Positions 37,188 to 47,036 are shown, counted from the stretch's first letter. The stretch is DNA of 64,000 nt from Thalassomonas actiniarum (GCF_000948975.2 NZ_CP059735.1:682001-746000); one strand, 5' to 3'. Notes: generated from the letters alone by a model not told the origin. A program made the numbers and translations.

Positions 37188-37534
37188 GATATTATGCCGA
37201 GATAATGTCCTTATCGTTGAGTTTTTTATACTCCAGTCAGGGCAGAATAGTTAATATCAACACTTAAGGTACATAAGGTGATAAATCTAAAGATTAAGGA
37301 GCTGTTTTTCAGGCTAAAGTCACTGTTGCTAGCTTTGTAGCCATGTGAAATATAGCGGTGAATAGTAACTGCGGAAGGTGTGTTGATTGCTGTTATTGTT
37401 TCGATCAAGTGGTGAGCGCTTCCTATATGAATATCAGGCCTTGTTTTTACATATATCATTCAAGGCCTGGGCATCTGACTTTATTTTCCGGAAGTTGACA
37501 GGCTCACCAATTATAACCTGTCGATATCTGGCGG
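37188..37534. other. Intergenic region downstream of the GH5 gene
   Basis: No supported gene is seen. A 77-codon minus-strand frame (37226-37459) lacks a ribosome binding site. A hairpin GACAGG...CCTGTC (about 37497-37522) lies close to the GH5 stop and could be its weak terminator. Confidence 0.35.
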
Positions 37535-40072
37535 TTAATAAACCCTGAACTGCTCTAACTGCATTTCATCAAAGCCGGGACTGCAATCGAACTTGGCGTT
37601 GCGTTCGCCGTTTTTCAATTTAGCATCCCATTCAAGGCCACACTGATTAGCGCTAACCACTAGCGAGCTGCCGCCGCTGGTACTGGTCAGGGTGATTTGA
37701 TCGCCGCTGGTGCTACAGTCAAATTTGCTGTTGCGCTCGTTTTTGTTATCGAGGTGGGCATCCCATTCCAGTGCGCAGTTGCCGTTTGCTATGCTGAGGT
37801 AGCCGGCAACGGAAACCGAGTTATCGCTATGCTTTTGCGGCTCGCTGGCGGCGGTAAAAACAAAGCCGTCCCCTTGCGAGCTACAATCAAATTTGGCATT
37901 GCGCTCGTTGTCGCTTTCCAGTTCTCCGTCCCATTCCAGGCGGCAGTTATGCTCGCGGGTGCTTATTTTCATGAAATAGCGCTGGTCTTTTTTCATGCCG
38001 CCAAGCAGTGTCTGCATCGACAGGTCTGTGGTTTGCGCCCAGTCCCATTTCTGGTTCTTACCGCCGTGGTAAAGCCATTGGCCTATGGTGCTGTTGTTGT
38101 CTGTGCCAAAAGCGTCTAAAACATAATCCGGGTTATGGGCATTGGCAAAAACACCGTCATTGTAGTGCCAGCGGTGATCATTGCTGTCGCTGCACAGGGC
38201 CAGGGTTACCACGCCGCCGTCTTTTGCCTGCTCGGGGCCGCCGTGGCTCAGGCAATATTCGGGGTTTTGGAAGCTGCGCAGGAACTGCTCTTTGCTGTCA
38301 TAAGTCCAGCGCTGCCATGACTTGCCTTCACATTGCCACAAAATGGCGCTTTTACCCGCACTCGGCAAAGTGCCGGAGAAGTCCAGGCATTTACCGTTGT
38401 TGCGGCTGATAAGCTCCCGGTAGGGCATGGGCTGGTCGCCGCCGGTGGCGGTAATGGCAAACTGGTGAAAATCAACATCTTGATCATGGCTGATATGCAG
38501 TATGTTGTGTTCGCTGTCCAGCTGATATTGCCAGTTGCTGTCGGTGCTGCTACTTACTGTAAACTCCCCGGCGTAAAAGCGCTGCGGCAGGGCGATTTCT
38601 GTGGTGCCTGTGGCGCCGCTATTGCGGTAACTTAAGGTGAAGGTATTTTGCATGGCATCGAAGTCGTAGTTTTCTATGCTACCTGCAACTGCCCTGGGGT
38701 AAATATTCACTAAGGCTTGGGCATTGCGAAGTTCAGAAACCTTGTCCGGGGCAATCGGGCTCCAGCCGCCGGGATCGCTTGACCAGTAGGCCCAGCCGAG
38801 TTTATTGCGCTCTGCCATCAGCATCACGTCTTTCAGGTATTGCAGGCCGCCTTCGGCGCTGTTGCTGTGGCCGAATTCGCCCATCAGCCAGGCCATATTG
38901 TTATTGTAGGCATAGTTGTGCTGGTTGGTTTCCCAAAGGTTTACCCGGGAAAAATCGCTTTCGCGGTAGCTGGCGCCCTCGTGTAAATCCCTGGGGTACA
39001 GGTGTGGCATATAACCCAGGCGGCGTTCGCCGTTTCGCGGGTCGTGCAGGTAGCGTAACGCGGTTGGTGCGCCGTGGTTGGCGCTGACCGACATAGGTTC
39101 AACAAAAATATAGTGGTCGTTGTCTACCTCGCGGATGCGGTTGATCACTTTTTGATAAAGGTCGCTCAATGCGCCGCCTTCAAATTCCCGTACCGCGTTG
39201 AGGTTGCCCCAGTCGCCTTTGTTGCGGGCAATTAAGGTGTGGGCCACTTTGTCGATATAAGACTCGGGTACGTCAAAGCCCATGTTGGCGGCCAGGTCGC
39301 GGATAATGTTGCGGATAAGCCCGGTGAACATGTTGTAGGGGTGGCCGTCTACCCAAACGGTGCCGATCACGGCAAAGTTCAGTAAACCTTTCTGTGACGG
39401 TTCTATCATCTCATAAACCAGTTGATCGGCAATGGCGTCCAACCGGGTGGGTTCGTTAAATAAGTCGTAACCTATTACCGCCGGGTGTCCGGCAAAACGT
39501 TCGGCCACGGCGCGCCATGCCAGGCTGAAGTCGTCCTGGATATTGCCGACATTGGCGAAGAAGTTATTGGCAGAGTCAACGGCACAGGGGGAGGCTACCT
39601 TCAGCCACCAGGGGCCTTCGTTTAACGGGTCGTCGCTGCCTATACTCGCCCAGCCGGGAGCGCCGTTGCCGCCGCAGTTTTCTCCCCAGACATCCTGGTG
39701 CATATCCAGAATGACCTGCATTTTATTGTCGGTATACCACTCTAGCCGGGCTTCGATATCATCGAGATAATCCTGGTTGATTTGTCCCCGCTGTGGCATC
39801 AGCAAGTCCCAGAAAATAAGGTAGCGGGCGGTGTTGTAACCCATGGTTTTTGCCTGGTAGGCGACATCGGTTTCGGTTTCCCACGAGCGGCGCATTTCGC
39901 TGTGCTTGGCGACATTACCGGAATTGAGTCCTTGTAATATCAGCTGGCGGCCCTGCTGGTCTACTATCGGCAATACGCCCTTTCCGGTTACCTGGGGTGT
40001 CGAAAGAGCATGGCCGCTGTAGCCGAGCAGCAGCATAGTGACACAGCTAAGGGTTGGTAAAAATTTCTTCAT
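37535..40072 (-). CDS. Secreted GH5 glycosidase with ricin-B lectin and novel C-terminal repeats
   Basis: This encodes 845 residues. A signal peptide (about 1-24) precedes a GH5 (beta/alpha)8 domain (about 28-455). The acid/base E207 sits in YDLFNEP, the nucleophile E399 in LMGEFGHS, and HLYP near 357. The VILDMHQDVW block resembles endoglycoceramidase-type GH5 more than cellulases. A beta-sandwich (about 460-545) and a ricin-type beta-trefoil (about 550-680, with QxW-like 'QRW', 'HRW', 'QKW') follow. The last 140 residues are three repeats of C-x-L-E-W-D-x(n)-N-x-K-F-D-C. GGAGG precedes the ATG. Probable role: cleavage of glycolipid or glucan with carbohydrate binding. Confidence 0.85.
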   Translation of the reverse strand: MKKFLPTLSCVTMLLLGYSGHALSTPQVTGKGVLPIVDQQGRQLILQGLNSGNVAKHSEMRRSWETETDVAYQAKTMGYNTARYLIFWDLLMPQRGQINQDYLDDIEARLEWYTDNKMQVILDMHQDVWGENCGGNGAPGWASIGSDDPLNEGPWWLKVASPCAVDSANNFFANVGNIQDDFSLAWRAVAERFAGHPAVIGYDLFNEPTRLDAIADQLVYEMIEPSQKGLLNFAVIGTVWVDGHPYNMFTGLIRNIIRDLAANMGFDVPESYIDKVAHTLIARNKGDWGNLNAVREFEGGALSDLYQKVINRIREVDNDHYIFVEPMSVSANHGAPTALRYLHDPRNGERRLGYMPHLYPRDLHEGASYRESDFSRVNLWETNQHNYAYNNNMAWLMGEFGHSNSAEGGLQYLKDVMLMAERNKLGWAYWSSDPGGWSPIAPDKVSELRNAQALVNIYPRAVAGSIENYDFDAMQNTFTLSYRNSGATGTTEIALPQRFYAGEFTVSSSTDSNWQYQLDSEHNILHISHDQDVDFHQFAITATGGDQPMPYRELISRNNGKCLDFSGTLPSAGKSAILWQCEGKSWQRWTYDSKEQFLRSFQNPEYCLSHGGPEQAKDGGVVTLALCSDSNDHRWHYNDGVFANAHNPDYVLDAFGTDNNSTIGQWLYHGGKNQKWDWAQTTDLSMQTLLGGMKKDQRYFMKISTREHNCRLEWDGELESDNERNAKFDCSSQGDGFVFTAASEPQKHSDNSVSVAGYLSIANGNCALEWDAHLDNKNERNSKFDCSTSGDQITLTSTSGGSSLVVSANQCGLEWDAKLKNGERNAKFDCSPGFDEMQLEQFRVY

Positions 40073-40573
40073 TAAAGCCTCCGTGCTTTATTTGCTTGTG
40101 TTTGTTGTTTTGACTGTGCCTCTTATCTGCGGGAAATTGATTTACTCTGCAGATATAGAGACTTTTAACCGCCTGTTCAGGGAAGATACGCACATATTCC
40201 TGAATTTAAGTACGGTATATGACAATAACCGGGTAGAAAAGTAAAAATTGAGACAAAAAACCTTAATAGGATCATTAGGTTATAAATTAGGAACAGAAAT
40301 TGTATTTTCAGGAGTCAGTTTTAGCTATTCGGACATATAGGTGTCTCAGCAAGTTTTTGATCATTTTTTTTGTTTCAGTTATGGTTAAGCCAGTAAAGAG
40401 TCGGTTTGCCAATAAAGAAAACCCGGTAAAGCATCAATACAGACCGTTAAAACATAGCTGATGTTGCCGCTATATGTTTATCAACGGCCTGTGTCAGGTT
40501 GCGATATAGCCGGTTTCATATTTTTGTCATAAAACTCAATTAAACTTCCGCACTTTTCTGCTCGGTATAGGAT
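40073..40573. other. Divergent promoter region between GH5 and cytochrome genes
   Basis: No gene is supported here; a 68-codon plus-strand frame at its start overlaps the GH5 start and has no ribosome binding site. The stretch is AT-rich and should hold promoters for both divergent genes. No known regulator box was recognised. Confidence 0.35.
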
Positions 40574-42145
40574 ATGTCTGTTTACAAAGGGAATTTGTTC
40601 TGGGTATTGCTGCATCTGGCAGCGATACTGGTTGTTTTTATCAGCCTGTTAACCGGGCTTAGAATAGCCAGCGTCAGCCGTCCTGACTGGCAGGCGATAT
40701 CTGCCGTTTTACCGCAAGGTTTACTGCATCCTCTGCACTTTACTTCGGGCATCCTGCTGATTGTGCTGACGATCGGTTATATCGGCTGGCGTATACTTAC
40801 CCGGGAACAAAGACCTAAGTCTTTTAAAAACAAGGCGCTGGACTTTCATCGTTTGGTGATCCGTCTGGGTTACCTGCTTTTTTTCAGCATTACCTTAAGC
40901 GGCCTGCTTTCCTATTTTTCCCTGGCCCCTGCCTTGATGGTGGCGGTGCATTATTATTGTGCCCTGGCGGTTATCTGTTATTTGCTGTTACATGGCGGTG
41001 GTTATTTTGTTCACTACGGACTGACGGCGTTAAAGCGTATCTTGTGGCCGTCATGGCAATTGTCAGCTGTATCTTTGGGGCTGTTAGTGCTTACTTTATT
41101 GCTGGCCGCTTTAGGCTTGCAGCTTACAGATAAGGCGTCACATGTTTTACCCGTTGCCAAAGTGCCTTTGTCACAGCTGATTCATATTGACGGCAAGGCA
41201 GATGAAGCCGCTTGGCAGCAGGCCGAAACTGTCGATTTGTTAACCCAGGGCGGCGCTAACTTCGATAACGGCCAGACCCGGATCAGGGTGCAGGTGGTGG
41301 AAAACGGCATTGAAGCTTTTTTTCATATCAGCTGGGACGATGCCACCAAAAGCCTGAAGCACTTGCCTTTAGTGAAAACACAAACCGGCTGGCAGGTGGA
41401 ACAGCAGGGCTTTTATAATTTTGATGAAACCCGCTATTACGAAGACAAGCTGGCGGTGATGGTTTCCAACCAGTGTCAGGCGGGGGGCGCAGGTACGGTA
41501 CATTTGGGGCCTAAACCGCTGGAGGATAAACCCGCCAACTGGCATGGCAAGGGTTATCACTATAGCCAGGACGGCGCTATCCGGGATCTCTGGCATTGGA
41601 AGGCGGTACGCACCAATAATATGATCTTGGCGGATGATAATTTTATCGGGCCGCCGGATAAAGTCAGGCCCGGCAGCCGCCGTTACAGCGGTGGTTATCT
41701 GCAAGACGGTAAAGAATCCGGCGCTTATGTGATGAACTGGGCCTGGTACAAACCCGGGCAGATAATACCTAAACGTTTACCTAAATCGCCCGAGCTGTTA
41801 ACCCCCTACCAGCAGGAAAACACAGACAGTTTAAGCTGGGTGATCCCCTGGTTTGACTACCAGCCTTATCAGGCCGAACATGATAATTACCCGGTGGGCA
41901 CCCGTATGCCTTCGGTGATGTACCGCTCTAACCGTTTTGAAGGCGACCGGGCCGATGTCCGCGCTTTTGCCCGCTGGCATCAGGGGCGCTGGTCGCTGGA
42001 GCTATCGCGTAAACTCGATACCGGCTCACAATATGATGTCGCCCTTAAAAACGGCGTCTGTTTGTGGGTCTCGGCTTTTGACCAGTCGCAAGTCGCCCAT
42101 ACCCGGCATGCGCTGCCTATTCAACTGGCATTTTCGGGGGCTTAA
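40574..42145 (+). CDS. Cytochrome b561-like / EB_dh heme-binding fusion protein
   Basis: This encodes 523 residues. The N-terminal half is a membrane cytochrome b (about five helices up to residue 185) with likely heme-ligand histidines in LHFTSG, DFHRLV, AVHYYCAL and LLHGGGYFVHYG. The C-terminal half (about 205-520) is an ethylbenzene-dehydrogenase-type heme-binding domain: IHIDGKADEAAWQQAETVDL, then IEAFFHISWDDATKS and DLWHWKAVRTN. Such proteins move electrons between the quinone pool and periplasmic partners. AGGAT precedes the ATG. It overlaps the DUF1566 gene by one base. Confidence 0.78.
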   Translation: MSVYKGNLFWVLLHLAAILVVFISLLTGLRIASVSRPDWQAISAVLPQGLLHPLHFTSGILLIVLTIGYIGWRILTREQRPKSFKNKALDFHRLVIRLGYLLFFSITLSGLLSYFSLAPALMVAVHYYCALAVICYLLLHGGGYFVHYGLTALKRILWPSWQLSAVSLGLLVLTLLLAALGLQLTDKASHVLPVAKVPLSQLIHIDGKADEAAWQQAETVDLLTQGGANFDNGQTRIRVQVVENGIEAFFHISWDDATKSLKHLPLVKTQTGWQVEQQGFYNFDETRYYEDKLAVMVSNQCQAGGAGTVHLGPKPLEDKPANWHGKGYHYSQDGAIRDLWHWKAVRTNNMILADDNFIGPPDKVRPGSRRYSGGYLQDGKESGAYVMNWAWYKPGQIIPKRLPKSPELLTPYQQENTDSLSWVIPWFDYQPYQAEHDNYPVGTRMPSVMYRSNRFEGDRADVRAFARWHQGRWSLELSRKLDTGSQYDVALKNGVCLWVSAFDQSQVAHTRHALPIQLAFSGA

Positions 42146-42774
42146 TGATTTTCAGGTTTTGTATTTTACTGGTTATAGCGACGGCCGTGTTTGGCTATAA
42201 CAGCTTGTATCCGGGGGAACGGCCAAGTGCTCAGGCCGCCCTGGATTCGGTGCGCTGGCAAAAATTAACGGCTCAAGGTCAGCCTTTAGCGCCGTGGGCG
42301 GGACCCTGGTCCTGCGTACTGGATAAAAAAAGCGGCCTGATATGGGAAGTCAAAACCGATAATGAGTCTATTCATGACGGTTATTGGAGTTATTCCTGGT
42401 TTGACGGCCGGGCCGGGAAGGCCAATAAGGGGGATTGTTATTTTGAAAGTGAGCGCTGCGACACCCTGGATTTGATCCGGCGCGCCAACCAGGAAAGCCA
42501 GTGCGGCGTCGCTCACTGGCGTCTGCCCACGGCTGCAGAATTGCAGAGCCTGCTTTATCGGCAAGGCAAACCGGGTGATGCCTTAATAGATAAAGGCTTT
42601 TTTCCCCAAACCAAGCACGGGGATTATTGGAGCGGCGAGGCGCAGCAGCCATTGACTTCAAGCTTTCGCCATCTGGGGTACGGTGCACTGGCGGTTAATT
42701 TCGGCACCGGGGAAACCATAGCCTTACCTTACCGCAATGCGGCGTTTGTGCGACTGGTCAGCCAGTTGAAATAA
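42145..42774 (+). CDS. DUF1566 (Lcl-like) secreted protein
   Basis: This encodes 209 residues with an N-terminal hydrophobic signal (about 1-19). A DUF1566 domain fills about 45-205, with the usual markers: VLDKKSGLIWEVK, WRLPTAAELQSLL, YWSGE and the final NAAFVRLV. The family includes collagen-binding and other surface proteins, but its role beside cytochromes is unknown. The overlap with the upstream b/EB_dh gene suggests a periplasmic partner of that cytochrome. Confidence 0.8.
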   Translation: MIFRFCILLVIATAVFGYNSLYPGERPSAQAALDSVRWQKLTAQGQPLAPWAGPWSCVLDKKSGLIWEVKTDNESIHDGYWSYSWFDGRAGKANKGDCYFESERCDTLDLIRRANQESQCGVAHWRLPTAAELQSLLYRQGKPGDALIDKGFFPQTKHGDYWSGEAQQPLTSSFRHLGYGALAVNFGTGETIALPYRNAAFVRLVSQLK

Positions 42775-42870
42775 AACTGCAACATTTCTTACATCTTTAT
42801 TTCACATTGATTTTATACCATCTCCGTCCTTTACTGTATATGTGTCAAATATAATAAAGGACTGATAACA

Positions 42871-45021
42871 ATGAAAAAAGGAACATTCACCGGCCTGGTT
42901 TTAGCATCAGGCTTACTCTCTCTATCCAGCGCCCAGGCAGATACTAAGCACCACAGGGTGATGTGGGACGCTAATCCTGCCAGCAATGCGGTGATCGGTT
43001 TTTCCCCGGACGGCTCCAGCCAGTCGCCTTATGTGAAATTCGGTTACGGCACAGATGAAAGTTTATGGACCAGCGCCCAGGTCAGCGCCAGTTTTACTTT
43101 TGATAATTCTCTCACCAGCCACTTTGTCCGCCTGACCGGCCTTAATGCCAACAGCGCGATTTATTACCGGGTGTGCGACCAAAATGGCTGTGGCGATCGC
43201 CTCTGGTTTAAAACCGCGCCCACCGACAATAGCCCCTATACCGTGATTGCCGGCGGCGATACCCGTACCGGCTGGACCAACCGCCGTGCCGGTAACGAGT
43301 TGCTTGCCAAAATCCGCCCTTTGTTTGTGATGCACGGCGGCGACTACACCAATGCCAACAGCGCCTCCGAGATGAATCAATATCTGGAAGACTGGCAGCT
43401 GACCTTTTCCTACGACACCATAGACGGCCTGCCTTATAAGCGTATTTATCCTATGGTGGCAACCCATGGTAACCATGAGGACGACAACTACTCGACCTTA
43501 TGTCAGGTATTTGGCGTCGATTATAATGGAGACGGCCAATGTAATGCCCTGGATACCTATGGGGCCTTTAATGTCTCGCCTTTGCTTCGGGTTTATACCT
43601 TGAACAGCCAGTTTAAAAACAGCGGCTGGTCTTCTTATGCCAGCGCCATGAACAACTGGTTAAGTAATGACTTAAGCACTAAGGGCAGCAGTGCTACCTG
43701 GCGTTTTGCCCAATACCATAAACCTATGTACCCGCATTACACCGGCAAGTCGGAGAATACCGAGTTATTCGACTGGTGGGCGCAGGACTTCTATGACCAT
43801 GCCCTTAACCTGGTGGTTGAATCCGACACCCATATCAATAAGCTGACCAAGGCCATTAAACCAAGCGGCAACGGTTTTAGCGAAACGACCTCCGGCGGTA
43901 CGGTTTATGTCGGTGAGGGCAGTTGGGGGGCACCGGCGCGCTCTGCCAATGATCCCAAATCCTGGACCATAGACTTGGCCAGCATCCAGCAGTTTAAAGT
44001 GATTTCCGTTGAAGGCGAGCAGCTGACGGTGCGTACCGCCCAGTTCACCAGCTCTGCCGGTACATTAACCCGTGAACAAAGGGCGGCAGATGCCCTGGCC
44101 CTGCCGCCAAGTGTCGACTGGTGGCACGCCAACGGTATCGGTGAGCAGTTAAACCTGGTACAAAACAGCGACCGGCGCAGCGTGATTGATAGCGGCGCTG
44201 CCGGCAACAGCATGACTTTGGGGGCTTCGGACGATACTTTTATTGCCAAGAGTAAAGCCGACACTAACTACAACGGCAGCAGCGATGGCCTGCTGGCGGA
44301 TGGTCTCAGCAGCACTTATGGCGAAATGCAAACCCTGATCAAGTTTGACCTGAGCCAGTTGCCCGGCTGCAGTACGGTTACCAGCGCCAGCCTTAAGCTT
44401 AACGTCTTTAATTCTTCCTCCGGCAGTTACAATATCTACAGCGGCAAAAACAGCTGGGATGAAAACAATGCCACCTGGAACTCTGTCTCCGGTGATGGCC
44501 ATCAAGGCACACAATTGACCAGTTTTACCGCTTCCTCAACCGGAGAGAAAACCATTTCCCTGGGACAGGCTGGTTTGGATGCTGTCAATGCCTGGCAACA
44601 AGGCAGTAACAACGGCCTGGTCATTGCTTCGGGTGGTACTTCAAACGGTATCGATATGAATTCAAAAGAAATGGGCTCAGGCCCGCAGCTGGTGCTGGCG
44701 TATCAGCAGGGCAGTGATTGCGGCGGTTTGAGTGAGTCTGGTTTGTCTGCGGACAAAGGGGGCTGGTTGCATTACAGTGTTGATGTGCCTGCCGGTATGA
44801 GTTCACTGCAAGTCAATATTGCCGGCGGCAGCGGCGATGCCGATCTTTATGTACGCAAAGGCAGTCAACCGACCTCGTCTGCTTATGACTGCCGCCCCTG
44901 GGTGGACGGTAATACCGAGAGTTGCAGCCAAGATAACCCGGAGGCAGCTACCTGGTTTATCAGTATTTATGGTTACAGTGATTTTTCCGGGCTTAGCTTG
45001 AATGCCCGGTGGCAGCCATAA
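42871..45021 (+). CDS. Secreted metallophosphoesterase with DNRLRE and PPC domains
   Basis: This encodes 716 residues. A signal peptide (1-23) is followed by a fibronectin-like N-terminal domain of purple acid phosphatases (about 25-125) and a calcineurin-like metallophosphoesterase domain (about 128-390: GGDTRTGW, HGGDYTN, THGNHED, ESDTHINK). A DNRLRE-type beta domain (about 445-620, 'LIKFDLSQLPG') and a C-terminal PPC domain (about 630-714, GSGDADLYVRKG) complete it. Probable role: extracellular phosphate release from organic phosphate. GxxH and metal-ligand residues look intact. A hairpin follows the gene. Confidence 0.85.
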   Translation: MKKGTFTGLVLASGLLSLSSAQADTKHHRVMWDANPASNAVIGFSPDGSSQSPYVKFGYGTDESLWTSAQVSASFTFDNSLTSHFVRLTGLNANSAIYYRVCDQNGCGDRLWFKTAPTDNSPYTVIAGGDTRTGWTNRRAGNELLAKIRPLFVMHGGDYTNANSASEMNQYLEDWQLTFSYDTIDGLPYKRIYPMVATHGNHEDDNYSTLCQVFGVDYNGDGQCNALDTYGAFNVSPLLRVYTLNSQFKNSGWSSYASAMNNWLSNDLSTKGSSATWRFAQYHKPMYPHYTGKSENTELFDWWAQDFYDHALNLVVESDTHINKLTKAIKPSGNGFSETTSGGTVYVGEGSWGAPARSANDPKSWTIDLASIQQFKVISVEGEQLTVRTAQFTSSAGTLTREQRAADALALPPSVDWWHANGIGEQLNLVQNSDRRSVIDSGAAGNSMTLGASDDTFIAKSKADTNYNGSSDGLLADGLSSTYGEMQTLIKFDLSQLPGCSTVTSASLKLNVFNSSSGSYNIYSGKNSWDENNATWNSVSGDGHQGTQLTSFTASSTGEKTISLGQAGLDAVNAWQQGSNNGLVIASGGTSNGIDMNSKEMGSGPQLVLAYQQGSDCGGLSESGLSADKGGWLHYSVDVPAGMSSLQVNIAGGSGDADLYVRKGSQPTSSAYDCRPWVDGNTESCSQDNPEAATWFISIYGYSDFSGLSLNARWQP

Positions 45022-45048
45022 AGCTGTTTTTAAATCTTAAAGTAAATC

Positions 45049-45070
45049 AGGGGCGCTAATATGCGCCCCT
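45049..45070 (+). terminator. Hairpin after the phosphoesterase gene
   Basis: AGGGGCGC and GCGCCCCT form a perfect 8-bp GC-rich stem around TAATAT, 28 bases after the stop. There is no T run, so termination may be inefficient or rho-assisted. Confidence 0.55.
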
Positions 45071-45212
45071 AAAGCGTGCAAGTAAAGTGTCTAGATTGCT
45101 TTTCGCCTGGCTGTAAGCAAAGGCCAATCATTGCAATTGAGCAAGAATCGGGTTGAATTGCCAGCCGCCTTATTCCAGAATCGAAACATTCACGGGATAC
45201 AGGAAAATGTTT

Positions 45213-46115
45213 ATGTCGGTTGCGAGCCTGGTCAGGCTTATCACTTTGGCCGCTATTTGGGGGGGATCTTTTCTCTTTATGCGCATAGCGGCAAACCCGC
45301 TCGGTCCGGCTGTGCTTATTGAGGCGAGAGTTTTTTTTGCCGCGATAACCTTACTGGTTATTGCTTTATATCTGGGGAAAAAGCTCAGGTTTGTCACGCA
45401 CAGCAAGCACTTTTTCATCCTCGGCTTTTTTAACTCTGCCTTACCTTTTTTGCTCTTTGCCTATTCGGCCCAGGTATTAAATGTTTCTTCTTTGGCGGTA
45501 TTAAATTCTACCGCTCCCATATGGGGGGCGATTATTGCTGCAATCTGGACTAAAACGGCGCTGACTAAAAACGTAACCATGGGCCTTGTGCTTGGTATTG
45601 CTGGTGTCGCTGTCTTGGTTGGCTTGGATGTTAGCAATATCGGTGAAGAGGCGATATTGCCGATCATTGCCGCTACTGCGGCTTCAGTGAGTTATGGTAT
45701 AGCGACAAACTACGCCAAAAATGCTCCGCAAGTCGCGGCGTTTGATAATGCGCATGGCAGCATGTGGGCCTCGGCGATTATTGTACTGCCTTTGTTAGCT
45801 TTTTTTCCTGTCAGGCAAGAGCCGGCCATGGATATTTTCACTTCGGTTGTTTTGCTTGGTGTTGTCTGTACCGGGATCGCCTATTTATTGTATTTCCGCT
45901 TGATTGCCGATATAGGGCCTTCGTCGGCGCTGTCGGTAACGTTTTTAATTCCCGTTTTTGGCATTTTGTGGGGCCATCTCTTTTTAGGTGAAGCGATCAG
46001 TTTACACACGCTTATTGGTTCGGTTTTGGTTATTGCCGGCACTATGCTTGTCACCGGATTTTCTTTGCGGAAAACGGACAGGCAAAAGGCGTTAGTTAAA
46101 GGGATTAGTGAATGA
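45213..46115 (+). CDS. EamA-family (DMT) transporter
   Basis: This encodes about 300 residues with ten hydrophobic helices arranged as two EamA repeats (about 8-140 and 150-285). Motifs typical of DMT exporters are seen: AAIWGGSFLFMRIA at the start and the two-fold 'LNSTAPIWGAIIA' / 'FLIPVFGILWGHLFLGE'. I chose the ATG at 45213, with AGGAAA eight bases ahead. It overlaps the Ada-like gene by 4 bases (ATGA), so the two are co-transcribed. The substrate is unknown. Confidence 0.85.
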   Translation: MSVASLVRLITLAAIWGGSFLFMRIAANPLGPAVLIEARVFFAAITLLVIALYLGKKLRFVTHSKHFFILGFFNSALPFLLFAYSAQVLNVSSLAVLNSTAPIWGAIIAAIWTKTALTKNVTMGLVLGIAGVAVLVGLDVSNIGEEAILPIIAATAASVSYGIATNYAKNAPQVAAFDNAHGSMWASAIIVLPLLAFFPVRQEPAMDIFTSVVLLGVVCTGIAYLLYFRLIADIGPSSALSVTFLIPVFGILWGHLFLGEAISLHTLIGSVLVIAGTMLVTGFSLRKTDRQKALVKGISE

Positions 46116-46951
46116 ATAAAGTTGAATCTCATCGCCATTACCTGGTGGTTGAACAAGCTATCGCCTTTATTCACCGCCATTTTGCTAAGCAGCCAACGCT
46201 TACCGATATTGCCGAAGCCGTGCATATGAGCGAACACCATTTGCAAAGGGTGTTTTCAGAATGGGCCGGGATATCACCTAAACGCTTCTTGCAATTTATT
46301 ACCAAACAAGCGGCAATTGATGCTTTAAAAAATACCAGCAATTTAATTGAGGCCAGTCAGTCCCTGGGTTTGTCCGGCACCGGCAGGTTGCATGATCTTT
46401 TGGTGACATGTGAAGGCATGACACCCGGTGAAATGAAGCGTGCAGGCGAAGGTGTTGCCATTGACTATGGTGTGGCCTCGACGCCTTTTGGCGAGGCGGT
46501 ATTGGCCTGGACCGGGAGAGGGATCTGTTATTTGCAGTTTGTTGAAAGAGAACAACAAACCAGGATTAATGACTTATTCCAGCAATGGCCCCATGCAAGT
46601 TTTACCTTAAAAGATGAAGCCGCAGGGCAATTGAGCGAAAAGATATTTGCTTCACCGCTAGAGCGCGGCAAGATTCACCTGGTGCTTAAAGGCACTAACT
46701 TCCAGGTTAAAGTATGGGAGGCGCTTATCAACAGCCAGGCTTCGCAACAGCTGTCCTACTCGCAGGTTGCACAATTGGTCGGCTCTCCCGGGGCTTCAAG
46801 GGCAGTAGGCACGGCGTTGGCAAGCAACACCATCGGATACCTGATACCTTGTCATCGCGTGATAAAAAGCAATGGCGAGCTTGGCAATTATCGTTGGGGA
46901 GTTGATCGTAAAAGCGCTATGCTTGGCTGGGAACGGGCGCAAACAGGATAG
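46112..46951 (+). CDS. AraC-type regulator/methylated-DNA cysteine methyltransferase (Ada-like)
   Basis: This 279-residue protein lacks the N-terminal zinc domain of Ada. An AraC-family HTH (about 15-105, MSEHHLQRVFSEWAGISPKRF) is fused to an O6-methylguanine-DNA methyltransferase domain (about 120-275). The active-site PCHRVI is near residue 248-253 and is followed by GNYRWG, as expected. It should directly repair O6-methylguanine and may regulate genes. Coupling to the EamA gene is unusual for Ada and suggests export of some damaging compound; that is inference. Confidence 0.88.
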   Translation: MNKVESHRHYLVVEQAIAFIHRHFAKQPTLTDIAEAVHMSEHHLQRVFSEWAGISPKRFLQFITKQAAIDALKNTSNLIEASQSLGLSGTGRLHDLLVTCEGMTPGEMKRAGEGVAIDYGVASTPFGEAVLAWTGRGICYLQFVEREQQTRINDLFQQWPHASFTLKDEAAGQLSEKIFASPLERGKIHLVLKGTNFQVKVWEALINSQASQQLSYSQVAQLVGSPGASRAVGTALASNTIGYLIPCHRVIKSNGELGNYRWGVDRKSAMLGWERAQTG

Positions 46952-47036
46952 CTAAGCCTGTTTGCTTTAAAACAGCGATAGCCGGTTCAGGGAAGCGGCT
47001 GCCGGGAACTGAGTGTAAGGTTAACTTAAGGTGCGG

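Noticed and set aside
37226-37459. 77-codon minus-strand ORF downstream of the GH5 gene
   Set aside because: No Shine-Dalgarno, no signal or domain features, and composition typical of chance frames in AT-rich spacer.
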